Shown here: one piece after another, positions 17,506-27,272 of the stretch
Layout of the letters: the number at the start of each line of letters is the position of its first letter
How positions within the stretch are numbered: the stretch's first letter is position 1
Source of the DNA: Torulaspora globosa
Taxonomy: Eukaryota; Ascomycota; Saccharomycetes; Saccharomycetales; Saccharomycetaceae
Length of the DNA: 64,000 nucleotides
Assembly: GCF_014133895.1 (NCBI RefSeq)
Contig: NC_050728.1
Span: 1,054,001-1,118,000, forward strand
Reading direction: 5' to 3'
Program-made: the position numbers and the translations under genes
Notes under the pieces: model-generated
Seen by the model: the letters and a program-made list of their open reading frames with translations, nothing else
Database searches by the model: none
Told to the model about the DNA's origin: nothing

Positions 17506-19254
17506 CTATATAAGCCGCTGAGAACTGCTTAATTCTCTATCGATTCTTTCCAGAAGAAGGTCCCTGTTCAGATTTTTCCATCTGTAGACCTTCAATCCAC
17601 CATCGGCGGTTTGAACTGTCACTTCTTTGTTCAGTAATCCTTGCAATTTGCTTAAAATCGTGTCCGCTTCTTCAAATCCGATGGGGTTATTGCTGTCTTG
17701 TAAGCTATCCACAATGAGTGTTCCCAGATGAGTGACTGTATAAGGTTTACCCTGTGGCAACGAATACAGAATCTCGAAGACTTGCTTCATTTTAACAGCC
17801 AAGAACTGATCGTAGTTCCTTTGGCGTTGAGACAGAAGTGCGGCCGATCGTCTTTCCCTCTCTCTCAACCTCTCCAAAAGGTTGCTTTGAGAATCCTTCT
17901 CCTTCTCTGCATAATTGAACCTCTCAGCCGAATTGAAGACGTAATTTCGTTTCCTTGGTGATGGTGCAGCAGTTCTCCTGATCCTATTATTTGGGTCTGG
18001 CTCAGATCCACCACTGCCTCGTCTTTTGGAGACTTTCCAAGCAGGAACGTCGGTTGGTATATCTTCTAGACTTCTTATTCTGCTCAGCCATGAGTCCGCT
18101 CTTTCAACAAATTCCAAACGTCTCGATTTATTGATTAAGAGCTGTTGCTGATCTAATTTTGGCTGCTTAACAGTGAGTTCACCTTTTGAATCAGCTTGGA
18201 GTACGTAACAATCAGGCCACAGTGATACCATCTTCAGAAAGTCCTGCTGTGAAACCTTTCCTCGCATCATGTTTGATATCTGCGGCAGCAAGGAGCCCAA
18301 ACGTGGAGCAGAATGTGTTGATCTTGACATAGCGTATAGAGGCAGTACTGTTTCGCAGGTCGAGAACAGTTCTTTGTAAAATGCAATTGTCTTCTCAAGC
18401 TGTATCAAAGCCGCCTCTCTAGGGTAGTAGCTTTTAGCAACTTCCGGAAGTTCCACAATCTGCTGTCTCAGCAGTCTATCAGCCAGCCTTTCGCCGCTGG
18501 AATCCACTACAGTTGCTAGCGGAGGCGCTAGCGTAAGATGCAGAATATTACTTTCAGACGATATCCTGATGGTGGACGTCGAGTGAGAACCGCCCGAGTA
18601 GTGTGCCAACAGCGTCCCCGTGTGGAACAAAAGGCAGTCCGGCTCATCGATTGCGACCCAAAAACTGTCGCCAGAGCCCATCGTCGGTGGCTTATACTTG
18701 ATTCCCCGTGCCGCGGGGAATACAGTCAATACTCCCGTTGGTAGTAAATCCCTGTAGCCCCCAAACGACGCATATTGAAAAGTCTCGCCATCAATGGACA
18801 TTGACGTGTCTGAACCACCATGGAAAAATCGATTCAATACCGCTGAATAACTTGTTTCGGTCAAAGGTACCTCCGCTCCCACACTTTTCAGGCAAATTTG
18901 TGCAAAAAAAAGCGCTACTTTGAATAGTCTGGCATACACCTTCCTCAGAGTCTCATTTCTGCACTCTCTGTCGAATTTCAACGTCTGATCAGTACTAAAG
19001 ATGTACTGTTCCATTAAAACATCGCCTGTTAGCTGCAAAACACCTGTAAAATTCGCATCAAAGCCTTCCTCCGCATCCGGGAAGTCATCTTCTTTCAATT
19101 CCCCGAGCAAATCATCCAACGCCTTCTTGTTAGCGTAATTCTTCAACAGAAAAGTATCATTATCGCGCAGAATCCTCTTGACCACGGGAAGTAACTCTGT
19201 CTCATCACAAATTTGATCCAAATCCACAACAGGCACTGAATAACCCTTGCTCAT
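17506..19254 (-). CDS. TAH11: DNA replication licensing factor Tah11/Cdt1
   Basis: A protein of 582 residues (S. cerevisiae Tah11 604). Cdt1 escorts the Mcm2-7 helicase into the nucleus and loads it on origins with ORC and Cdc6. The N-terminal third resembles an inactive dioxygenase-like fold, as known for fungal Cdt1 (region about 1-270, with GGYRDLLPTGVLTVFPA). The C-terminal winged-helix Mcm-binding part covers about 470-560 (VKMKQVFEILYSLPQGKPYT and following). A basic segment around 390-420 (KRRGSGG, NNRIRRTAAPSPRKR) may be a nuclear signal. It lies between SPF1 and SSC1, as in the inferred ancestral order. It diverges quickly between yeasts; gene order and the winged-helix tail support the call. 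Confidence 0.9.
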   Translation of the reverse strand: MSKGYSVPVVDLDQICDETELLPVVKRILRDNDTFLLKNYANKKALDDLLGELKEDDFPDAEEGFDANFTGVLQLTGDVLMEQYIFSTDQTLKFDRECRNETLRKVYARLFKVALFFAQICLKSVGAEVPLTETSYSAVLNRFFHGGSDTSMSIDGETFQYASFGGYRDLLPTGVLTVFPAARGIKYKPPTMGSGDSFWVAIDEPDCLLFHTGTLLAHYSGGSHSTSTIRISSESNILHLTLAPPLATVVDSSGERLADRLLRQQIVELPEVAKSYYPREAALIQLEKTIAFYKELFSTCETVLPLYAMSRSTHSAPRLGSLLPQISNMMRGKVSQQDFLKMVSLWPDCYVLQADSKGELTVKQPKLDQQQLLINKSRRLEFVERADSWLSRIRSLEDIPTDVPAWKVSKRRGSGGSEPDPNNRIRRTAAPSPRKRNYVFNSAERFNYAEKEKDSQSNLLERLRERERRSAALLSQRQRNYDQFLAVKMKQVFEILYSLPQGKPYTVTHLGTLIVDSLQDSNNPIGFEEADTILSKLQGLLNKEVTVQTADGGLKVYRWKNLNRDLLLERIDRELSSSQRLI

Positions 19255-19586
19255 GAATCATCAACCTTCAACGGCCCTCCTAGAACTCCACTGGCTCTTA
19301 ACTGCCCTTCTAAAGGTATGACGAGATGAGATGAGATCGGTATTATCTTTCGATTCGCGTGAAAAATCGTTTGGTACGGCCAAAGGTTCTATCAGGTTCT
19401 ACGAGCTTCTTCGACGATCGGAAGAAAAATCTTTAAAAGGACGAGGAATATAACTCCATAGCAGAAAAATTTTCTATTGGGAGTAACGACCAAGTGTTGA
19501 TCGAGGTTGCTATATATCAACTGGTATTGTTGTTTTCCAGTGGGAGGTAATTGCGTGCAGTTGGATTGCTGAAAGAGAGAAGAACA
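19255..19586. promoter_or_regulatory. TAH11-SSC1 divergent promoter with GATGAG repeats and a degenerate heat-shock element
   Basis: A 332-bp gap between divergent genes. GATGAG is repeated at about 19323-19337, resembling the PAC core. TTC-rich spacing at 19397-19409 (TTCTACGAGCTTC) fits a heat-shock element with one degraded middle unit, and a GAA block follows near 19421. A mitochondrial Hsp70 gene would be expected to respond to Hsf1. Motif reading only. Confidence 0.4.
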
Positions 19587-21533
19587 ATGCTTGCTGCCAA
19601 GAATATTTTGAGAAAATCAGCGATTGCCACTCCGGTGCGTGTGGCAAGCCGTTTCCAATCTACCAGTAAGGTGCAAGGGTCTGTCATTGGTATTGATTTG
19701 GGTACCACGAATTCTGCGGTTGCTGTTATGGAGGGTAAGATTCCAAAGATCATTGAAAACGCTGAAGGTGCCAGAACTACGCCATCTGTTGTGGCTTTCA
19801 CGAAGGATGGTGAAAGATTGGTCGGTATCCCTGCCAAGCGTCAAGCAGTCGTCAACCCAGAGAACACTCTTTTCGCTACTAAGCGTCTGATCGGTCGTCG
19901 TTTTGAAGACGCTGAAGTGCAGAGAGACATCAAGCAGGTCCCATATAAGATTGTCAAGCACTCTAACGGCGACGCATGGGTCGAGGCTAGAGGTCAGACT
20001 TACTCTCCAGCTCAGATCGGTGGTTTTGTGTTGAACAAGATGAAGGAGACAGCTGAAGCGTACTTGGGTAAGCCAGCTAAAAACGCTGTGGTCACCGTTC
20101 CAGCTTACTTTAACGACTCTCAGAGACAAGCCACCAAGGATGCTGGTCAAATCGTGGGCTTGAATGTGTTGCGTGTTGTTAACGAACCTACTGCTGCAGC
20201 ATTGGCTTACGGTTTGGAAAAGTCTGACTCCAAGGTCGTTGCAGTGTTTGATTTGGGTGGTGGTACTTTTGATATCTCCATTCTAGACATTGACAACGGT
20301 GTCTTTGAAGTCAAGTCCACCAATGGTGATACCCATCTAGGTGGTGAAGACTTCGATATCTACCTATTGAGAGAAATCGTTTCTCGTTTCAAGTCTGAAT
20401 CTGGTATCGACCTAACAAACGACCGTATGGCTATTCAAAGAATCAGAGAAGCCGCAGAAAAGGCAAAGATTGAATTATCTTCCACCGTCTCCACCGAGAT
20501 TAACTTGCCATTTATCACAGCCGATGCTTCTGGTCCAAAGCATATCAACATGAAATTCAGCAGAGCTCAGTTCGAAACTTTGACTGAACCATTGATTAAG
20601 AGAACTGTTGATCCAGTTAAGAAGGCTTTGAAAGACGCTAATTTGAGCACCTCTGACGTTTCTGACGTTCTATTGGTCGGTGGTATGTCTAGAATGCCAA
20701 AGGTTGTCGAGACTGTCAAGCAATTGTTCGGTAAGGAGCCTTCCAAGGCTGTTAACCCAGATGAAGCTGTCGCCATTGGTGCTGCTATCCAAGGTGCTGT
20801 CCTTGCAGGTGAAGTCACTGACGTCTTGTTGCTGGATGTTACCCCATTGTCTCTAGGTATCGAGACCTTGGGTGGTGTGTTCACCAGATTGATCCCAAGA
20901 AACACAACGATCCCAACCAAGAAGTCTCAAATCTTCTCTACCGCAGCCGCTGGTCAAACCTCTGTCGAGATCAGAGTGTTCCAAGGTGAAAGAGAATTGG
21001 TCAGAGACAACAAGTTGATCGGTAACTTCACTTTGTCCGGTATCCCACCAGCACCAAAGGGTGTTCCACAAATCGAAGTGACTTTCGATCTTGACGCTGA
21101 CGGAATCATCAACGTCTCCGCCAGAGACAAGGCTTCCAACAAGGACGCTTCCATCACTGTTGCCGGTTCTTCCGGTTTGTCCGAGGCCGAAATCGAACAA
21201 ATGGTCAACGACGCCGAGAAGTACAAGAGCCAAGATGAAGCCAGAAGACAATCTATCGAGACCGCCAACAAGGCAGACCAATTGGCTAACGACACCGAAA
21301 GCTCTCTAAAGGAGTTCGAAGGCAAGATCGACAAGGCTGAGGCTCAAAAGGTTCAAGACATGATCACCTCTTTGAGAGAAACCGTTGCCAGGGTACAAGC
21401 TGGTGAGGAGGTCAGCGCCGACGACTTGAAGACCAAGACCGATGAATTGCAAAACTCTTCCATGAAATTGTTCGAACAAATGTACAAGAACGATTCCAGC
21501 AACAACACTCAGTCCGGTGAACCAAAGCAATGA
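19587..21533 (+). CDS. SSC1: Mitochondrial matrix Hsp70 (Ssc1)
   Basis: A protein of 648 residues (S. cerevisiae Ssc1 654). Ssc1 is the ATP-driven motor of the TIM23 import complex and the main folding chaperone of the matrix. The first ~25 residues ([20 protein letters not shown]) are basic, Ser/Ala-rich and free of acid, a classic presequence. The nucleotide-binding domain begins with [11 protein letters not shown] at 35-45, and [10 protein letters not shown] is the phosphate-2 loop. The substrate-binding domain begins near 415 and the lid ends in a short Asn/Gln tail (not EEVD), as expected for the organelle form. The first in-frame ATG is 19587. The single gene probably covers both SSC1 and its duplicate ECM10. 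Codons are strongly biased, fitting high expression. Confidence 0.97.
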   Translation: MLAAKNILRKSAIATPVRVASRFQSTSKVQGSVIGIDLGTTNSAVAVMEGKIPKIIENAEGARTTPSVVAFTKDGERLVGIPAKRQAVVNPENTLFATKRLIGRRFEDAEVQRDIKQVPYKIVKHSNGDAWVEARGQTYSPAQIGGFVLNKMKETAEAYLGKPAKNAVVTVPAYFNDSQRQATKDAGQIVGLNVLRVVNEPTAAALAYGLEKSDSKVVAVFDLGGGTFDISILDIDNGVFEVKSTNGDTHLGGEDFDIYLLREIVSRFKSESGIDLTNDRMAIQRIREAAEKAKIELSSTVSTEINLPFITADASGPKHINMKFSRAQFETLTEPLIKRTVDPVKKALKDANLSTSDVSDVLLVGGMSRMPKVVETVKQLFGKEPSKAVNPDEAVAIGAAIQGAVLAGEVTDVLLLDVTPLSLGIETLGGVFTRLIPRNTTIPTKKSQIFSTAAAGQTSVEIRVFQGERELVRDNKLIGNFTLSGIPPAPKGVPQIEVTFDLDADGIINVSARDKASNKDASITVAGSSGLSEAEIEQMVNDAEKYKSQDEARRQSIETANKADQLANDTESSLKEFEGKIDKAEAQKVQDMITSLRETVARVQAGEEVSADDLKTKTDELQNSSMKLFEQMYKNDSSNNTQSGEPKQ

Positions 21534-21791
21534 AGCTGTCGGGTTGTATCAACTCTGTAATTATGGTCGCATTTCACAATTTCACACGTCTTGTATTTAG
21601 TTTATAGGTTCTATCTTATAATCATGTAAATTTAATGATTATGACAATATATGGTTCATTAGCTCGCCTTGTTTTCAGGCCCTTCCGAAGCCATATCTTA
21701 GCGATGCTAAAAAATTGGGCATCACCCCTCTAGATGAAATTATCAAAGGAAGGCAAGATCGGCCATAAGCTGCTCAAATCGGTGTGATAGA

Positions 21792-22211
21792 ATGGAATTC
21801 AAGGTATCACCGCTTACAAAGATTATATCGCTTTCGGGCTTTTTAGCTCTCGGCTTTCTTTTAGTTATATTAAGTTGTGCCCTCTTTCATAACTACTATC
21901 CATTATTCGATATTCTGATCTTCCTGCTAGCTCCATTGCCCAATACTTTATTCAGCAAATCAGGCGCGGACAATGCAAACTTCATGTCTGATGCCCCAAG
22001 CAATGCTCAAGATACTGGTAATTTCTTAACTGGCGTCTTTGTCACAAGCGGAATCGCACTACCGGTTGTCTTTTATCACTGTCAGTTGATTGGAGCACTA
22101 AGTTGCGTGATGAGTACGATTGGTGGTCTAATTATCTATTCTAGTATTGTGGTTTTCTCGTGGTTCTTCCACTCTAGTTGGGACCAAGAGGAGGATACAT
22201 TGTTCGGTTAA
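21792..22211 (+). CDS. VPS55: Late-endosome membrane protein Vps55
   Basis: A protein of 139 residues (140 in S. cerevisiae) with four predicted membrane helices at about 11-32, 37-55, 76-95 and 100-125. Vps55 forms a complex with Vps68 and is needed for endosome-to-vacuole transport; it belongs to the OB-RGRP/VPS55 family. The conserved loop between helices 2 and 3 (about 60-75, DNANFMSDAPSNAQDTGNF) is recognisable. It follows SSC1 in tandem, the same order as YJR045C-YJR044C. Confidence 0.93.
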   Translation: MEFKVSPLTKIISLSGFLALGFLLVILSCALFHNYYPLFDILIFLLAPLPNTLFSKSGADNANFMSDAPSNAQDTGNFLTGVFVTSGIALPVVFYHCQLIGALSCVMSTIGGLIIYSSIVVFSWFFHSSWDQEEDTLFG

Positions 22212-22591
22212 GAGCATCCTTAAACAGGCACTGTAAGACGAAATCCGTGGCGGTCGTAGATGGCTCATAAGCCAGAAATGATTAGACTATTGGCCCATGC
22301 GTGCATGCATGAAGTTTTGTATAAAAAATTCTAGCTTATTCTATAAATTAGACCTTCTGTTACGATTGAGGAAGGGCTAGCCTACAGTATCTGGTGGTTG
22401 GGCTGACGATGATGGGATGGGGATGAGTTTAATGAGTTTGAAAGAACACCTTTCCGACTGCAGTTTCAGCAATGTGCATCCAGCACTTGTCGGCCCGTAC
22501 CGCAGCCAGGCATTTCAGCTCATGAAGCAGAGGACAGACAAACGGTAAGGTATCTCCGCCGGCGTCGCGTGGATGAAACCGGAAATCCATC
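22212..22591. other. VPS55/BUD16 convergent spacer
   Basis: A 380-bp gap between convergent genes. I see no gene. It includes AT-rich 3'-end-like sequence around 22315-22350 and a GATGATGGGATGGGGATGAG stretch near 22407 of unknown meaning. An open frame on the minus strand entering from BUD16 is a shadow. Confidence 0.55.
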
Positions 22592-23536
22592 TCATAGCTC
22601 GCGATAAATGAAATTTTGTTTGCTCTCGGTTGCCACATCCTCACTGAAGAGATGTCTTGACTCTATGATCCTCAGCTCTGCGTTCTTCATATCTACGGCA
22701 TTTCCTATCTTTGCAGTATGATTCTTCGGAGCATAGGCCAGTGTGATCTTTAGCACGCCCTGTATCACGTTGAGCACATCATTGACTTGGTGTTCCAACT
22801 TCAGGCCCTCGTCAGATAGCGACAGAAGCTTGTACACTCTGTCTAGCAATAAAGCTGAAAACAGGTCACCCACACCGGTGAAATACGACTTTATCAGCGG
22901 CACTCGTAGAACTACTGGAGCATTGCCTTTCATGGATGCAACACAATAAACGTGGTGCGGATCACTAAATATCTTCTCATCACATGAAGTGACGATAACC
23001 ACTGGCACTGTCTCGTGTAATTCCTGTAGCACGGATTTCAGCTGGTCCACTGTATCTATCGATTTCCCACATATAATCTCCAGTTCAAAATGATTGGGAG
23101 TCATAATATCCACATCAGAATGCGAGGAAAGAGCCAACTTCCTGTACTCTTCTATCACGTCTTCCTCAACATACAACTGACCTTCGTCGCCCATCACTGG
23201 ATCCATCAGCCAAACAGAATTGGGGTTCTCTCTCTTATAAGCAGTATAATGTTGTCCCATACATCTTACAGACTCTTTCTTGGGCAGATAACCAGATAGT
23301 AAGGCTTCATAATCGTTCGCAAAGTTGGCCAGCACGCCCGATAGCAATTGGTCCAAATCTTTTTCCTCAGTTATATTACCAAACACTTTATGCATACCAT
23401 ACCCAGTGTGATTAGAATACTGTACGGAATTACAGCAATCTACATCCCAACCATAGCATTGAAGAGGGAAAGTCGCTGCTTTATTCCCAACGAAACCGTG
23501 TACCACATGGGACTGAGTCGCTAAAAGTCTTGGCAT
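22592..23536 (-). CDS. BUD16: Pyridoxal/pyridoxine kinase Bud16
   Basis: A protein of 314 residues (312 in S. cerevisiae). It phosphorylates vitamin B6 vitamers to pyridoxal 5'-phosphate; loss lowers PLP and raises genome instability through dTMP shortage. It shows the ribokinase-like PdxK pattern: an N-terminal strand and glycine loop VVHGFVGNKAATFPLQ at about 9-25 and a YSNHTGYG substrate loop at about 40-47. WLMDPVMGDEGQLYV is at about 129-143 and the anion-hole motif GVGDLFSALLLD at about 222-233, with Asp225 as the likely base. In S. cerevisiae it neighbours ECM10, consistent with its place next to SSC1/VPS55. Gene order breaks on its far side. Confidence 0.95.
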   Translation of the reverse strand: MPRLLATQSHVVHGFVGNKAATFPLQCYGWDVDCCNSVQYSNHTGYGMHKVFGNITEEKDLDQLLSGVLANFANDYEALLSGYLPKKESVRCMGQHYTAYKRENPNSVWLMDPVMGDEGQLYVEEDVIEEYRKLALSSHSDVDIMTPNHFELEIICGKSIDTVDQLKSVLQELHETVPVVIVTSCDEKIFSDPHHVYCVASMKGNAPVVLRVPLIKSYFTGVGDLFSALLLDRVYKLLSLSDEGLKLEHQVNDVLNVIQGVLKITLAYAPKNHTAKIGNAVDMKNAELRIIESRHLFSEDVATESKQNFIYREL

Positions 23537-24430
23537 ACTATTCGACCACCTAGCCCGTCCCGTTCTTCGCCGTAAACAGACTTACAGCAATATCCTCAAA
23601 CCTGATATAATCTTATCAACGATATTACAACTGCCAAGACCTATGAAGATTATCTGAAAAGTTACGTCGTCGAGAGTACGAAAAAAGAATTATCAACAAA
23701 GATCAAATATTGACATGAGAAGGGACATTGAAGACGGTTAAAAGCACAATGCTCTGCCAGCAACTGTAACGCAACGCTTAGGTGCTAGAGCAGAGACAGA
23801 ATTTTGCAGATGAAGATTCTAAGGTTTACTGAAATATGCAGTTTTCAATGTCATTTTAGCAAGTAGCAACTTAATCTGACCTTGCTGCTGAGTCAATGAG
23901 ATTTTTCAGAGCTATGTCTTAAATGTTGATTTAATTGCGACATCTTGCTTCTCTTAAGACTTTTTTCAAATCTCACGAAACCGTAAAGGCGTAGAATTAA
24001 ACAAAACATAAAAAATTGATGAACAAGTTAAAACTGTACTCTTTGAATAATTAAAGCTAATAAGCACCGGCCAAATGTTTGGCTGCCAGAACACCGTGAA
24101 ACTGGGAGACTCCTCTTACAGTTATACTAAGATTGTTTTGTATAAAATTATGTGCTGTATATAGAAGTACCTGAAGCTGTAGCCTTACGAAATGAATGAA
24201 GCATGGAGCGACAAGCGAATGGTTTGATAATTGCGGTCCAGTACCTATGTCCTGAAGATGTTAACCGATTATGTCACACATAGAAAGTTCACTGGAGTCC
24301 AAATAGAGTAACCGAATGGTGGAATTGAAGTGTACAGGATGCCAGCTAGCTTAGACCCAAATTGTGCTTCACTCGATATTTAATCTTAGAGTTAGAAATA
24401 AATAAGCAGTAATAGATTGTGTCGTCGACC
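23537..24430. other. Gene-free stretch upstream of BUD16
   Basis: Nearly 900 bp without an open frame of note. It holds the BUD16 promoter at its left end and AT-rich, featureless DNA beyond. I found no tRNA, centromere-like arrangement or long repeat. It may be eroded retrotransposon or subfunctional flank, since the Ty3 relic follows. Confidence 0.5.
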
Positions 24431-24479
24431 AGCTAAACCGGTAATTCCAAAGCACTGGGACAAGATTCCCAAAAGCTAT

Positions 24480-25700
24480 ACGATTGAGAAGCTGGCGATA
24501 GCTCTCTATTTCTGATGCCTCAAGTCTTCAATGCAGAATAATGTACGGTTACACAACCCGACCACCAAGAAGCAATGGAGAGGGCTTACCAATCGATAGA
24601 CGTCAACGAAAAAACCGATCGAGTATCGGGCACTGACCAAGGCGACGAGGATACAACCGTCTCGGCAGTCTTCGGTTCCAACAATCGTGGAGCAAAAAGA
24701 TCTAGGAACCAAGGAAGATCTCTGTACCTTAAGCGACAAAAAACGCCTTGCAGAGACGAACGCATAAAACAAAACTTATGCTTCTATTGCAAGAAGGCCG
24801 GTCACCGAATGAATGAATGCCGAGAGCGTGAGGCGAGGCCTAGCCGGCATGGAGACTGAGGCGAGTCCGAAAAAAAGACCATTGTACATTAGAAGCCAGC
24901 CGATTGTACATTATATTTCCATCCCAGAGATGGATAATCCGGCTGAGAGAACGATCGTCATCAAAAAACAAAAAATGAAAACCTTGTTCGATAGTGGATC
25001 GCCACTTCGTTCATCCGTTCGGATATGGTGAAGTTATTAAACCTGAGGATATACGAGACACCACCATTCCGATTTAGAGGGTTTATCCCTACCGACCATC
25101 AACGACAACGGAAGCCGTAAGTCTAACCTTCCCGGTAGAAGACTTACAGATCCCAGTAGCGGCATATGTCCTGGAGAATATGGTCTACCAAATGCTGATG
25201 GGCAATCCTATTGTCAGCCGCTACCCAAAACTTTTGTCAAACTGCCTTCGTCACACCATCTGGGAAATATGAGTACCCTGTGATGTCTTTTGGTCTAGTT
25301 AACGCACCTAGTACGTTCGCTAGATATATGGCTGATATTTTCCGAGATCTGAAGTTCGTCAATGTCTACCTGGATGACATTTTAGTCTTCTCAGAAACAA
25401 TCGAGGAACACTGGACTCACCTGGACAGAGTTTTGGGAAGGCTGAGGAAAAAGAATCTGATTGTGAAGAGGAAGAAATGCAAATTCGCATCGAATTTTTA
25501 GGTTATAAGATCGGAGTATAGAAAATAGAGCCATTGTAGAACAAATGCGAGACTATCCAGAAGTATCCGACACCTAGAACCGTGAAGGAAGCGCAAAGGT
25601 TCTTAGGAATGATACATTACTATAGACGATTTATTCCGAATTGCTCTCAAGTAGCGGAACCCATCCAATCGTTTATCCGTAACAAAAGTTGACCGACCGA
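24480..25700 (+). mobile_element. Degenerate Ty3/gypsy retrotransposon relic (gag-protease-RT)
   Basis: The plus strand carries, in order, a nucleocapsid with a CCHC knuckle (CFYCKKAGHRMNEC, about 24780-24822) behind a basic stretch, then an aspartic protease core LFDSGSP (about 24985-25005). The protease's C-terminal part is damaged. The second half of reverse transcriptase follows (25211-25501) with FGLVNAPSTFARYM and the catalytic YLDDILVF. After a stop come the connection sequences RTVKEAQRFLGMIHYYRRFI and an RNase H-like start. The first half of RT, the rest of pol, integrase and clear LTRs are missing, and several frameshifts and stops are present. It lies just upstream of a tRNA gene, the site Ty3-type elements prefer. 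Confidence 0.88.
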
Positions 25701-25925
25701 TAATTTTTCATTCACAGCAGCCGATTATGTTACGCATAATCGTCTTACAGTTGTCAGCCACAATTGCCAAATCTGGGTGTCAGACCATATTTCTCAGACA
25801 TAATTCTCAGATTCTGGATTTGTTTTACTCGCATCATTTGAGTTGTCGTTTCCTTGGTTCTAAGGTCATGAGAAATTACCAGGAATAGAGGTTCATGAGG
25901 AATTCTATTTCCATCGAAATCTCTA

Positions 25926-25996
25926 GCGCAAGTGGTTTAGTGGTAAAATCCAACGTTGCCATCGTTGGGCCCCCGGTTCGATTCCGGGCTTGCGCA
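25926..25996 (+). tRNA. tG(GCC): tRNA-Gly(GCC)
   Basis: 71 nt without intron. The 7-bp acceptor stem GCGCAAG pairs with CTTGCGC, with discriminator A. The A box is TGGTTTAGTGG, the anticodon loop TTGCCAT has GCC, and the B box GGTTCGATTCC matches the consensus. A T-run terminator (six T) follows directly. It reads glycine codons GGC/GGT and is identical to the second copy at 35797-35867. Confidence 0.98.
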
Positions 25997-26284
25997 ATTT
26001 TTTAAAACCGTAACTACAATTCTTGGCATTGACACAGCAACAGGCCTTCTACTGTCTTTAGCTAGACTGCACTCCATAGCATCATCTTTCCTGGCAGCCA
26101 GCTCCCATTGTATTTGATCTGAACAGTACTGATCTTTCACAAGCCTTCTTTTTCCACGCGTTGAGCATTGCAGGTTTACGCCCTCTATCGAACCAAGTGA
26201 AAAGGTCACATAGTTGATTGTAACGAGGTATTCAGGGTTTACTCTTTTCGAGATTGCTTGACTTTAGTATTTTGAAGAAGAAGC

Positions 26285-27199
26285 ATGTCAGGGAATGCTG
26301 ATAGCTACAACAGAAGGGACTCCTTTACCGAACTCGACGATGGTCTCGAAGGAGTTGATGATTTTACCCATGAACCAAATCCTTTCGATGATGTGATATC
26401 AGATGATTATGATGCAAAGAAGAAACCACCAGGATATGGTAACGTCGCCGATACGGTATCATTACCTCCTGGCTATGAGGAAACTATGGAGGTTCCGCAA
26501 CGTCCCGCGGAAGGTCCCTCGAGTAATCAAGCAGCTGCTGGAACGCTTCCTCCGGGTCTATTCAACTACCTGTCGCAATACTTCGAGCTGGATGATCAAG
26601 AGTTGAAGAAACGTCTTTACAGTGCGATAGCGTTCAAACTCGAATCAATAGCTGATCTAGAGAACCGTGCTCCAGATGACGCGAAGCCGGATCTTTATAG
26701 TCCGGTGTGGATCTTTGGTACCATTGTGATGACGAATTTTATCGGCAGCCGGCTTTTTGAGGTAATAGTGAATGGCGTCATAAGAGGAGTTTACTGGCAG
26801 GAGGATTCGAACAAGGTATTCGGCGGCGCAAGGTTCATCCGCTCCTTTTGGTTGTATTTGATCTACGGCTTTCTCGTACCGTTGGTTATAGCCAAGACTT
26901 ATCTGCACCGCAAAGACAGCGTCGCGGAGTTAATCTCAACGTATGGCTATTCGTTACTGGTGTGGATACCGCTCGGGTTGCTAATCGATCTGAGTAACGC
27001 TTTCCAAACTCTTTTACCAAAATATGTGCTGTCTCTGATCAAATGGGTGTTTGTGACAATAGCCTTCATGAAGAGCTCTCTGTTCCTGTACAGAAAGATG
27101 AACACCGAAGACGAATCTGACCAGCTGGTCAAATGGCCAGTCATCGGTCTCAACGCGATCATGTGCATCGTCGCTAGGTTCTTGTTGTATCATTCGTAA
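26285..27199 (+). CDS. YIP5: Yip1-family Golgi membrane protein Yip5
   Basis: A protein of 304 residues (S. cerevisiae Yip5 310). The N-terminal ~130 residues are acidic and proline-containing with repeated PPGY/PPG turns (KKPPGYGN, LPPGYEETM, LPPGLFNYL). The C-terminal half has five predicted membrane helices (about 140-160, 195-215, 222-245, 250-272, 285-303), the Yip1-domain layout. Yip proteins bind prenylated Rab GTPases (Ypt1/Ypt31 type) on Golgi membranes. Its neighbours SUT1, RAD54 and YRB30 follow in the same order as YGL161-YGL164, which fixes the assignment within the family. Confidence 0.9.
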   Translation: MSGNADSYNRRDSFTELDDGLEGVDDFTHEPNPFDDVISDDYDAKKKPPGYGNVADTVSLPPGYEETMEVPQRPAEGPSSNQAAAGTLPPGLFNYLSQYFELDDQELKKRLYSAIAFKLESIADLENRAPDDAKPDLYSPVWIFGTIVMTNFIGSRLFEVIVNGVIRGVYWQEDSNKVFGGARFIRSFWLYLIYGFLVPLVIAKTYLHRKDSVAELISTYGYSLLVWIPLGLLIDLSNAFQTLLPKYVLSLIKWVFVTIAFMKSSLFLYRKMNTEDESDQLVKWPVIGLNAIMCIVARFLLYHS

Positions 27200-27272
27200 C
27201 ATTCATTAATCTATACATATACAAAGAGGATAGGCTATTCAGAGCCCCAACGCCTTTCCTTCCCGCACTGGC

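Noticed and set aside
22429..22644. Minus-strand frame at the BUD16 3' end
   Set aside because: Overlaps BUD16 in another frame, no family resemblance, no room for a promoter.
25937..26209. Minus-strand frame over the first tRNA-Gly
   Set aside because: It translates the tRNA sequence itself, and a similar frame appears at the second tRNA.
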